Below are positions 26,551-33,258 of a stretch of 34,565 bases of DNA, one piece after another. Made by a program: the position numbers and the translations under genes. The DNA lies in the NCBI GenBank assembly GCA_945873755.1, contig CAMCEM010000014.1, positions 1 through 34,565 on the forward strand, given 5' to 3'. This DNA comes from Chitinophaga pinensis. Its GTDB lineage: Bacteria; Bacteroidota; Bacteroidia; UKL13-3. Numbering within the stretch: position 1 is the first letter of the stretch; each line of letters opens with the position of its first letter. A model generated the notes under the pieces. The model did no database searches. It saw only the letters and a program-made list of their open reading frames with translations, and had not been told where the DNA came from.

Positions 26551-26937
26551 TTGAAAAAGGTAATTGCTATATTGTTTTTAAGTACTTATTTGTTTTCGGC
26601 AACTGAGTTTAGCCAGCTTCTGAAGTTACCATTACTTATAGAACATTTTATAGAGCATAAAGAAGAAAATAAACAAATTACATTTTTCGAATTTTTATGT
26701 CTTCATTACAAAACTACTAATGTAAAAGATGCCGATTATGAAAAGGATATGAAATTGCCTTTTAAATCTCAAAATAATTTAATTTCATCAATAACTATTT
26801 TTCATTTATTCCCCAATTTTGATAATTTGTTTAATAACATTTTTCCTTTTAGTAAAAAAAGCTATGTTATAACTTCTTCTCATTTTATCACTTCTTCAGC
26901 TGTATGTGTTATATGGCAACCACCCAAGTTAAATTAA
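26551..26937 (+). CDS. Small exported protein of unknown function ahead of the RND pump
   Basis: The frame opens with GTG at 26515, but that codon lies at the tail of a terminator. TTG at 26551 gives MKKVIAILFLSTYLFSATEF, a good signal peptide, and a product of 128 residues. The mature part reads LLKLPLLIEHFIEHKEENK, then FFEFLCLHYKTTNVKDADYEKDMKLPFKS, a Ser/Phe-rich stretch, and ends in VCVIWQPPK. From memory, proteins of this pattern precede CusA/CzcA pumps in Bacteroidota, but I know no assigned function. Paired His residues (EHFIEH, CLHY) would suit metal binding in the periplasm. It lies 79 bases upstream of the pump gene on the same strand. Confidence 0.65.
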   Translation: MKKVIAILFLSTYLFSATEFSQLLKLPLLIEHFIEHKEENKQITFFEFLCLHYKTTNVKDADYEKDMKLPFKSQNNLISSITIFHLFPNFDNLFNNIFPFSKKSYVITSSHFITSSAVCVIWQPPKLN

Positions 26938-27016
26938 TAATTTAGTTTTTTTAGCAATTCAAATTTTATTAGGGTTGTTTCATTTTTATTTTAAATAATT
27001 TAATCACTATCACATT

Positions 27017-30000
27017 ATGCTTAATAGTATTATTTCAATTTCTGTAAAACAGAAATTGATCATAGGGCTTTTTACAATTGCCTTAATTGGTTATGGTAGT
27101 TACCAATTTACTAAACTGCCAATAGATGCAGTTCCAGATATAACAAATAATCAAGTACAAATTATTACTGCAGTTCCTTCGCTTGGTGCTGCTGATATAG
27201 AACGTTTAATTACTTTTCCAATTGAACAAGCAAATAGCAATATACCCGGTATTATTGAGTTAAGGAGTTTTTCTCGTTTTGGATTATCGTTGGTTACTAT
27301 TGTTTTTAACGATGAAACAGATGTTTATTGGGCTCGGCAACAAGTTAGTGAACGTTTACAATTAGTAAAAGATGAATTACCAAAAGGAATAGGCAGTCCT
27401 ACTTTGGCGCCAGTTACCACTGGGCTTGGCGAAATTTATCAATATACTGTGACTGCAAAAAAAGGATTTGAAAATAAGTTTGATTTAACTGAACTTAGAA
27501 CAATTCAAGACTGGGTAGTTAGGAGACAATTACTTTCCGTAAAAGGTGTTGCCGATGTTAGTAGTTTTGGAGGTAAATTAAAACAATATGAAATTGCAAT
27601 AAACCCAACTAAATTACAATCATATAATTTATCAATTGCCGATGTTTTTAATGCATTGGAAAGTAACAACCAAAATACTGGCGGTGCATATATCGAAAAA
27701 CAATCAACAGTTTTATCAATAAGAAGTGAAGGTTTAATAGGATCTATTGCTGATATTCAAAATATTTCTATAAAAAATTTAGTAAATGGAAGTCCACTAT
27801 TTATTAAAGATGTGGCAGAGGTAAAAATTGGTTTTGCAACAAGATATGGGGCTGTAACTTTTGATGGAAAAGGTGAAGTTGCAGGTGCGGTAGTAATGAT
27901 GCTAAAAGGAGCAAACAGTAGCGATGTTATTAAGAATGTAAAGCAACGAATAGAGTTAATTAAAGAAACTTTACCTGAAGGAGTAGAAATTGAACCATTT
28001 TTAGACAGAACTAAAATGGTAAATAATGCCATTGGCACAGTTGAAAAAAATTTAATTGAAGGAGCTTTGATAGTTGTTTTTGTTTTGGTGCTTTTTCTTG
28101 GAAATTTTAGAGCAGGTTTAATAGTAGCTTCTGTTATTCCTTTATCCATGTTGTTTGCAGTTATTTTAATGAACATGTTTGGAGTTGGAGGAAATTTAAT
28201 GAGTTTAGGGGCATTAGATTTTGGATTAATTGTAGACGGTGCAGTAATTATTGTGGAAGCAGTAATGCATGTGCTTATTTCAAACAATAGGCAATTGGCA
28301 ATTGGCAATAAGGCAACAGAAAGTAATGAACTAATTCAACCTAATAATAATAACCATGCTAGCAGCCAGTTGCCAGCAGCCAGCCGCCAATACACTCAAA
28401 ACGAAATGGATAAACAGGTAACTAGTTCTGCAAGTAAAATGATGAACAGTGCAGTTTTTGGTCAAATAATAATATTAGTGGTTTACTTACCTATTTTTAC
28501 TTTACAAGGCATTGAAGGAAAAATGTTTAAACCAATGGCTCAAACTGTTGCTTTTGCTTTGTTAGGTGCTTTTGTTCTTTCACTAACTTATATACCTATG
28601 ATGAGTGCATTGTTTTTGAAAAAAAAATTAAGTACAAATAAAAATTTCTCAACGCGAATGATGGATTTTTTAGAACATCATTACAAAAATTTATTAAGCA
28701 AAGTATTAAATTATAAAAAAATTGTTATTGGTTTAACAATTATACTTTTTACAGTGTCAATTTATATTTTAACAAGTTTAGGAGGTGAATTCATACCGGC
28801 TTTAGAAGAAGGTGATTTTGCTGTAGAAACTAGAGTTCTATCTGGCAGCAATTTAAATGTTACAATTCAATCAACTACTAAAGGTGAAAAGATATTAAAG
28901 GCTAAATTCCCAGAAGTAATAAAAGTAGTAAGTAAAATTGGTAGTGGCGAGGTACCTACTGATCCTATGCCAATTGATGCAGCTGATATGATGATTATTT
29001 TAAAAGATAAAAGTGAATGGACTTCGGCAAAAACTTTTGATGAATTAGCCGAAAAAATGACTAAAGAATTAGAAGCAATTCCAGGAGTAACTTTTGGATT
29101 TCAATATCCAGTTCAAATGCGATTTAATGAGTTAATGACAGGCGCAAAACAAGAAGTAGTATGTAAAATATTTGGCGAAAATTTGGACACATTAGCATTT
29201 TATGCTGCTAAGCTAGGACAATTAATAAATAGTGTAGATGGGGCTGTAGATTTATACGTGGAACCCGTTGCAGGAATGCCGCAAATAGTAATTAACTATA
29301 ATAGCGCTTCTATGGCTCAATATGGATTGAAAATTAGCGATGTAAATAAAATAGTAAACACAGCTTTTGCTGGCCAAAGCACTGGTAAAGTTTATGAAGG
29401 GGAAAAACGTTTCGACTTAATTGTTAGATTAGATAATGATCAAAGAAATGACATTTCGGACGTTCAAAATTTATTAATTCCTACTGAAAATGGCACACAA
29501 ATACCTTTAAGTCAAGTAGCCGATGTGCAAATAAAAGAGGGGCCAAATCAAATACAACGCGAAGATACAAAACGAAGAATTATAATAGGCTTTAACGTTC
29601 GTAATAGAGATGTGCAAAGTATTGTAAATGAATTACAAGAAAAAGTAGAAGCACAGATAAATTTTCCAGCTACTTATTACGTAACTTATGGAGGATCGTT
29701 CGAAAATTTAATAGCGGCAAAAAAACGATTAAGCATTGCAGTTCCAGTTTCGCTATTACTAATATTATTGTTGTTATACTTTGCTTTCGGTTCATTGAAA
29801 CATAGTTTATTAATTTATTCTGCCATACCACTTTCGGCTATTGGAGGTATTTTTGCTTTAGCTTTGCGTGGATTGCCTTTTAGTATAAGTGCAGGTGTAG
29901 GTTTTATTGCTTTGTTTGGTGTTGCAGTACTAAATGGAATTGTGCTAATAGCTGAGTTTAATAGATTAAAAAAAGAAGGCATGACCGATTTAAAAGATAT

Positions 30001-30250
30001 AGTTTTAAAAGGAACAAAGATGCGTTTGCGCCCAGTATTAATGACAGCTTTAGTAGCTTCGCTAGGATTTTTCCCTATGGCATTAAGCAACGGTGCTGGA
30101 GCAGAAGTTCAACGCCCACTTGCCACTGTAGTTATTGGGGGTTTATTAGTAGCTACTTTCCTTACACTTTTCGTGCTTCCAATGTTGTATATACTTTTTG
30201 AAAAAGGCGTTTTATCCCGCAGATTTCGCAGAAAATCGCAGATTAATTAG
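27017..30250 (+). CDS. czcA: Heavy-metal efflux RND transporter (CusA/CzcA family)
   Basis: The proton-driven inner membrane pump of a tripartite metal exporter. The 1077 residues have the HME-RND plan: TM1, a large periplasmic loop (about 35-335), TM2-6 with LGALDFGLIVDGAVIIVEAV (TM4, intramembrane acids), PIFTLQGIEGKMF, a second periplasmic loop (about 590-870) and TM8-12 (GVAVLNGIVLIAEFNR, FFPMALSNGAGAEVQRPLATVV). Two parts look foreign. Residues about 423-459, in the cytoplasmic TM4-TM5 loop, are encoded by repeat-like DNA. The last dozen residues (SRRFRRKSQIN) are encoded by the inverted repeat at 30216-30243. Both keep the frame. Which metal it exports cannot be read from the sequence. 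Confidence 0.93.
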   Translation: MLNSIISISVKQKLIIGLFTIALIGYGSYQFTKLPIDAVPDITNNQVQIITAVPSLGAADIERLITFPIEQANSNIPGIIELRSFSRFGLSLVTIVFNDETDVYWARQQVSERLQLVKDELPKGIGSPTLAPVTTGLGEIYQYTVTAKKGFENKFDLTELRTIQDWVVRRQLLSVKGVADVSSFGGKLKQYEIAINPTKLQSYNLSIADVFNALESNNQNTGGAYIEKQSTVLSIRSEGLIGSIADIQNISIKNLVNGSPLFIKDVAEVKIGFATRYGAVTFDGKGEVAGAVVMMLKGANSSDVIKNVKQRIELIKETLPEGVEIEPFLDRTKMVNNAIGTVEKNLIEGALIVVFVLVLFLGNFRAGLIVASVIPLSMLFAVILMNMFGVGGNLMSLGALDFGLIVDGAVIIVEAVMHVLISNNRQLAIGNKATESNELIQPNNNNHASSQLPAASRQYTQNEMDKQVTSSASKMMNSAVFGQIIILVVYLPIFTLQGIEGKMFKPMAQTVAFALLGAFVLSLTYIPMMSALFLKKKLSTNKNFSTRMMDFLEHHYKNLLSKVLNYKKIVIGLTIILFTVSIYILTSLGGEFIPALEEGDFAVETRVLSGSNLNVTIQSTTKGEKILKAKFPEVIKVVSKIGSGEVPTDPMPIDAADMMIILKDKSEWTSAKTFDELAEKMTKELEAIPGVTFGFQYPVQMRFNELMTGAKQEVVCKIFGENLDTLAFYAAKLGQLINSVDGAVDLYVEPVAGMPQIVINYNSASMAQYGLKISDVNKIVNTAFAGQSTGKVYEGEKRFDLIVRLDNDQRNDISDVQNLLIPTENGTQIPLSQVADVQIKEGPNQIQREDTKRRIIIGFNVRNRDVQSIVNELQEKVEAQINFPATYYVTYGGSFENLIAAKKRLSIAVPVSLLLILLLLYFAFGSLKHSLLIYSAIPLSAIGGIFALALRGLPFSISAGVGFIALFGVAVLNGIVLIAEFNRLKKEGMTDLKDIVLKGTKMRLRPVLMTALVASLGFFPMALSNGAGAEVQRPLATVVIGGLLVATFLTLFVLPMLYILFEKGVLSRRFRRKSQIN
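28285..28394. repeat. In-frame insertion of repeat-like DNA within the RND pump gene
   Basis: GGCAATTGGCAATTGGCAAT (28290-28309) is a 7-base unit repeated almost three times. AGCAGCCAGTTGCCAGCAGC and its continuation (28361-28390) are a second, GC-richer repetitive stretch. Between them lies an Asn-rich coding tract. The words resemble those in the mosaic spacers at 18807-18960 and 33074-33258. The segment codes for the cytoplasmic TM4-TM5 loop, which from memory is shorter in related pumps. Confidence 0.55.
30216..30243 (-). repeat. Left copy of the 28-base CTGCG repeat (inverted)
   Basis: On the minus strand it reads ATCTGCGATTTTC followed by TGCGAAATCTGCGGG. It matches the copy at 30708-30735 in 24 of 28 positions, in opposite orientation. 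It forms the last coding bases of the RND pump, ending 5 bases before the end of its stop codon. Confidence 0.85.
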
Positions 30251-30283
30251 TTTATTATTTATACAATTAATTTATAATTTAAA

Positions 30284-30661
30284 ATGACAGAAAATGATGT
30301 TTCATATAAAATAAGAAATGCAATTTTTAAAGTATATAATGTGCTAGGTCCTGGTTTGTTTGAAAGTGTTTATGAATCTGCACTAATTTACCAATTAAAG
30401 AAGGATGGACTTAAAGCAATTGCTCAAGTTGAGGTTCCTGTTTATTACGATGAACAAAAATTAGAAATAGGATTTAGAATTGATATTTTAGTAGAAGATT
30501 TAGTAATAATTGAAATTAAATCAGTAGAAGAAATTTCAAAAGTTCATCATAAACAGTTATTAACTTATTTGAAGTTAACAGAAATAAGGTTAGGTCTTTT
30601 GGTAAATTTCAACACCGATAATATTTCGGAATCAATAATTAGAAAGGTAAATGGTTTATGA
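30284..30661 (+). CDS. GxxExxY protein, PD-(D/E)XK nuclease-like
   Basis: A 125-residue member of the GxxExxY family (named for GLFESVY: Gly24, Glu27, Tyr30). It carries the core of a PD-(D/E)XK nuclease: Asp67 in RIDILV, Glu77 and Lys79 in VIIEIKS, and the downstream QxxxY motif (Gln91, Tyr95 in KQLLTYLK) seen in RecB-like nucleases. The family's function is not established. It is placed between the RND pump and its outer membrane channel, where such operons normally have nothing, and a 28-base inverted repeat bounds it. Its TGA overlaps the next gene's ATG (ATGA), so the TolC-type gene may depend on its translation. Confidence 0.9.
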   Translation: MTENDVSYKIRNAIFKVYNVLGPGLFESVYESALIYQLKKDGLKAIAQVEVPVYYDEQKLEIGFRIDILVEDLVIIEIKSVEEISKVHHKQLLTYLKLTEIRLGLLVNFNTDNISESIIRKVNGL

Positions 30662-32079
30662 TAAAAATATTTAATATTAAGAAAGCAAATCAAGAATCTA
30701 TAAATGTCTCTGCGATAATCAGCGAAATCTGCGGGCAACTATTCAATTGTCGCAGACAATCATTCAATAAATTCATTTACAAAGCAACAAGAATATCTGC
30801 GCTAATCAGCGGAAACTGCTGGCTAGTATTCTATTGTCGAAGACAATCATTCAGTAAATTCGTTTATAAAGCAATAACATTATCTGCGTTTTTCTGCGTT
30901 ATCTGCGGGCAAACCTTTGCACAAAAAATCAGTTTACAAGCAGCAATAGACTCAGCTTTGATTAACAATCTTAATGTAAAAAACGAAAAGCTAAAAGCTG
31001 ATTACCAGAAAAAGTTAATTCAAACGGGTGTTAATTTGCCACAAACCATGATAAATGGTGAATACGGACAAATAAATAGTGTTTATAATGATAACAGATT
31101 TGGTATTGCGCAAAGTCTTCAATTTCCAACAGTTTATGTGCATCAGAAAAATGCCTTAAAAGCACAATGGCAAAAAAGTTTAACCAATGTAGTTTTAAAA
31201 GAAACTGAACTAAAAAAACAAGTTAGACAAACATTTTTTCAATATTTGTTTTTAATTCAAAAAAAACAATTGCTGCAAAGCAACGATAGTTTATATGCTG
31301 AATTTTTAAATAAATCGAATAGCAGGTTTAAAGCGGGTGAAAGTAATGTGCTAGAACTTGCAACTGCCGAAAATCAAAGGACACAAATCAGCATTCAGTT
31401 AAACCAATTGAATACCGAATTAGAGTTAGTTTTGATGCAATTTCAGTTGTTGTTGAATTCAAAAATCATACTGATTCCAACAGGAAATAATTTTAAAATA
31501 AACGATGATTTAAAAATAGATAGCAGCGAAATTTTAAATCACCCAACTGTCAAATTGTTACTACTGCAAAAGCAAATTGCACTACTAAATAAAAAGGTAG
31601 AAAAATCACGATTACTTCCTGATTTAACTCTATCTTACAACAATATGACTATGCAAGGAATTGGAGCAGATGATGTAAACTATAATACTTCAAAACGATT
31701 TCAGTCGGCTCAAATTGGCTTAGGAATTCCTTTGTTTTTTGGAGCAAACAAAGCCCAAATTGGGGTTTCAAAAATTGATGTTTTAATAAATGAAAATAGA
31801 CTTCAAAATGAAATTAATTTAATGAAAAATGAATGGAACAAAGCCAAGTATCAATATCAATTAAATATTAAAACAATTAAATTATTTGAAAGTAAAACTT
31901 TAAACAATGCCCAAATAATTATTGAAACAGCTAACAAACAATTTGCCAATGGAGATATTAATTATATCGAATGGGTGATGCTAATCAATCAAGCAATTTC
32001 TATAAAAAATGAATACTTAAATGGTGTTTATAATTTAAATGAAAGTATCATTCAATTGAATTATTTAAGCAATAAGTAA
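30658..32079 (+). CDS. TolC/CusC-type outer membrane efflux protein with repeat-encoded N-terminus
   Basis: The outer membrane channel for the metal exporter. From about residue 90 (KISLQAAIDSALINNLNVKN) it is a normal OEP protein with two long coiled-coil repeats (LRQ-type TELKKQVRQTFFQYLFLIQKK, NRLQNEINLMKNEWNKAKYQ), ending NESIIQLNYLSNK. The 89 residues before it are unusual: three copies of a 29-residue unit (Ser18, Ser47 and Ser76 start them), encoded by DNA with an exact 87-base period. The third copy, SAFFCVICGQTFAQ, is the only segment that can serve as the signal peptide. ATG 30658 is the only start codon in frame before it and overlaps the previous stop. The true processing is uncertain. 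Confidence 0.85.
   Translation: MIKIFNIKKANQESINVSAIISEICGQLFNCRRQSFNKFIYKATRISALISGNCWLVFYCRRQSFSKFVYKAITLSAFFCVICGQTFAQKISLQAAIDSALINNLNVKNEKLKADYQKKLIQTGVNLPQTMINGEYGQINSVYNDNRFGIAQSLQFPTVYVHQKNALKAQWQKSLTNVVLKETELKKQVRQTFFQYLFLIQKKQLLQSNDSLYAEFLNKSNSRFKAGESNVLELATAENQRTQISIQLNQLNTELELVLMQFQLLLNSKIILIPTGNNFKINDDLKIDSSEILNHPTVKLLLLQKQIALLNKKVEKSRLLPDLTLSYNNMTMQGIGADDVNYNTSKRFQSAQIGLGIPLFFGANKAQIGVSKIDVLINENRLQNEINLMKNEWNKAKYQYQLNIKTIKLFESKTLNNAQIIIETANKQFANGDINYIEWVMLINQAISIKNEYLNGVYNLNESIIQLNYLSNK
30708..30909 (+). repeat. Tandem 87-base (29-codon) repeat, two full and one partial copy
   Basis: Copies of the 28-base motif start at 30708, 30795 and 30882, exactly 87 bases apart. The first two match in 23 of 28 positions. 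Each of the first two units also holds a palindrome, ATTGTC-GCA-GACAAT at 30746-30760 and ATTGTC-GAA-GACAAT at 30833-30847, again 87 apart. The motif orientation is opposite to the copy at 30216-30243. Confidence 0.9.
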
Positions 32080-32080
32080 T

Positions 32081-33073
32081 ATGCAAAAACAAAAGGTAAA
32101 TACCATTCAAATGCAGCAAATATTAGTAGCGGTTTCCGTTATTTTATTTGTAATGAAAATGATAGCTTGGATGCTCACTTCATCGGTAGCTATTTTAACA
32201 GATGCACTAGAAAGTACTGTGAATGTAATTGCAGGCTTTATAGGTTTGTACAGCATTATTTTATCATCGAAACCAAAAGATAAAGAGCATCCATATGGAC
32301 ATGGAAAAGTTGAATTTATTTCATCGGCTTTCGAAGGTTTGTTAATCAGTTTTGCTGGACTAATTATTATATATGAAGCCATTAATAATTTTATTCACCC
32401 GCATGAATTAAAGCAATTAGATTATGGTTTGATTTTGATAGCCATTACATCGGCTGTAAATTATTTTGTAGGTCATTTATGTGTTACAAAAGGTAAAAAA
32501 GAAAACTCGCCAATATTAATTGCTAGTGGCACGCATTTAAAATCAGATACCTATTCAACCCTTGGATTATTAGTTGGTTTGGGTTTAATTATGATTACAG
32601 GATATGCATGGATTGATAGTTTAACAGCTATTATTTTTGCTTTTGTAATTATTTATACTGGCTACAAAATTATTCGCAAATCGCTTTCAGGTATGATGGA
32701 TGAAACCGATGAAGAAATTATTGCTGATATTGTAAAAGTACTGAACGAAAACAGGAAAAATGATTGCATTGATGTTCATAATATGCGTGTAATAAATTAT
32801 GCTGGAAATTATCACATCGACTGTCATTTAACGGTACCGTTTTTTATAAACGTAAATGAAGCACACAATATTTTAGATACTTTAACCGATTTACTTAAAA
32901 AACATTTTGACGACAGAGTTGAATTTTTTATCCATGTTGATGGCTGTCTATTTACCCAATGTACTATATGCAATGTTCAAAATTGCGAAGTTAGAAAAGA
33001 AAAATTTGTTCATAAAATCGAATGGACACAAGAAAACATTTTATCAAATAAAAAACACATTTTAGAACAATGA
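32081..33073 (+). CDS. Cation diffusion facilitator with a cysteine-rich C-terminus
   Basis: A proton-coupled metal exporter of the CDF family, moving divalent metal from cytosol to periplasm, where the RND complex could take over. The 330 residues have six helices (about 12-32, 46-62, 84-101, 114-132, 158-175, 180-197) and a cytosolic ferredoxin-like domain. Metal-site residues are His152 and Asp156 (HLKSDT) in TM5. TM2 has Asp41 in TDALEST but lacks the second Asp four residues on, as in one CDF subgroup. The C-terminal tail adds CLFTQCTICNVQNC, four cysteines suited to metal binding. It starts 1 base after the TolC-type gene's stop, and its own stop overlaps an ATG (33070). Confidence 0.92.
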   Translation: MQKQKVNTIQMQQILVAVSVILFVMKMIAWMLTSSVAILTDALESTVNVIAGFIGLYSIILSSKPKDKEHPYGHGKVEFISSAFEGLLISFAGLIIIYEAINNFIHPHELKQLDYGLILIAITSAVNYFVGHLCVTKGKKENSPILIASGTHLKSDTYSTLGLLVGLGLIMITGYAWIDSLTAIIFAFVIIYTGYKIIRKSLSGMMDETDEEIIADIVKVLNENRKNDCIDVHNMRVINYAGNYHIDCHLTVPFFINVNEAHNILDTLTDLLKKHFDDRVEFFIHVDGCLFTQCTICNVQNCEVRKEKFVHKIEWTQENILSNKKHILEQ

Positions 33074-33258
33074 AAAATCAGCATCTAGCAACTAGCTTCT
33101 GGCCACTAGCAAAAAACAATAAGCTCCCGATAAGTCGGGTTGTCATCCTGAGCGGAGTCGAAGGAGGCAATAAACAATATGCAATAAGTAATGAGCAATT
33201 CGTTAATGAACGTCATTGCGAGCGAAGTGTGGCAATCTCAAGTCAATCAAATACAATC
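33074..33258. repeat. Mosaic of interspersed repeats upstream of the fusion-protein gene
   Basis: Pieces in order: CTAGCAACTAGCTTCTGGCC and flanks (33085-33111); the small palindrome CCCGA-TAAG-TCGGG (33126-33139); TCATCCTGAGCGGAGTCGAA (from 33143), a word I know as a common Bacteroidota interspersed repeat; GCAATA/GCAATT words (33167-33200); and GTCATTGCGAGCGAAGTGTG with GCAATCTC after it (33212-33239), another widespread repeat. The stretch is open in the frame of the next gene from ATG 33070, but the encoded words (VILSGVEGG, RHCERSVAIS) are simply repeat translations. Confidence 0.75.

Larger units (their letters stand above)
30216..30735 (+). mobile_element. Candidate repeat-bounded unit carrying the GxxExxY gene
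   Basis: Inverted copies of a 28-base repeat enclose 464 bases that hold only the GxxExxY gene. The unit separates two genes that belong together, and its ends code for their adjoining termini. There is no transposase, and no clear target duplication is visible. Mobility is inferred from the layout only. Confidence 0.35.

Noticed and set aside
27757-28308. Minus-strand 183-residue frame inside the RND pump
   Set aside because: Mirrors a well-conserved pump gene; the composition (Ser/Thr/Ile/Pro-rich) is that of an antisense shadow.
30284-30661. Toxin or restriction gene
   Set aside because: No antitoxin or methylase partner; the motif set fits GxxExxY, whose role is not known.
30708-30909. 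CRISPR-like array
   Set aside because: Regular 87-base spacing, but the spacers are themselves repeated and coding, copies diverge, and there are no cas genes. It is a tandem duplication.
33070-33258. Sixty-three-residue N-terminal domain of the fusion protein
   Set aside because: Its residues are translations of known repeat words, and it precedes a complete lipoprotein signal at 33259.
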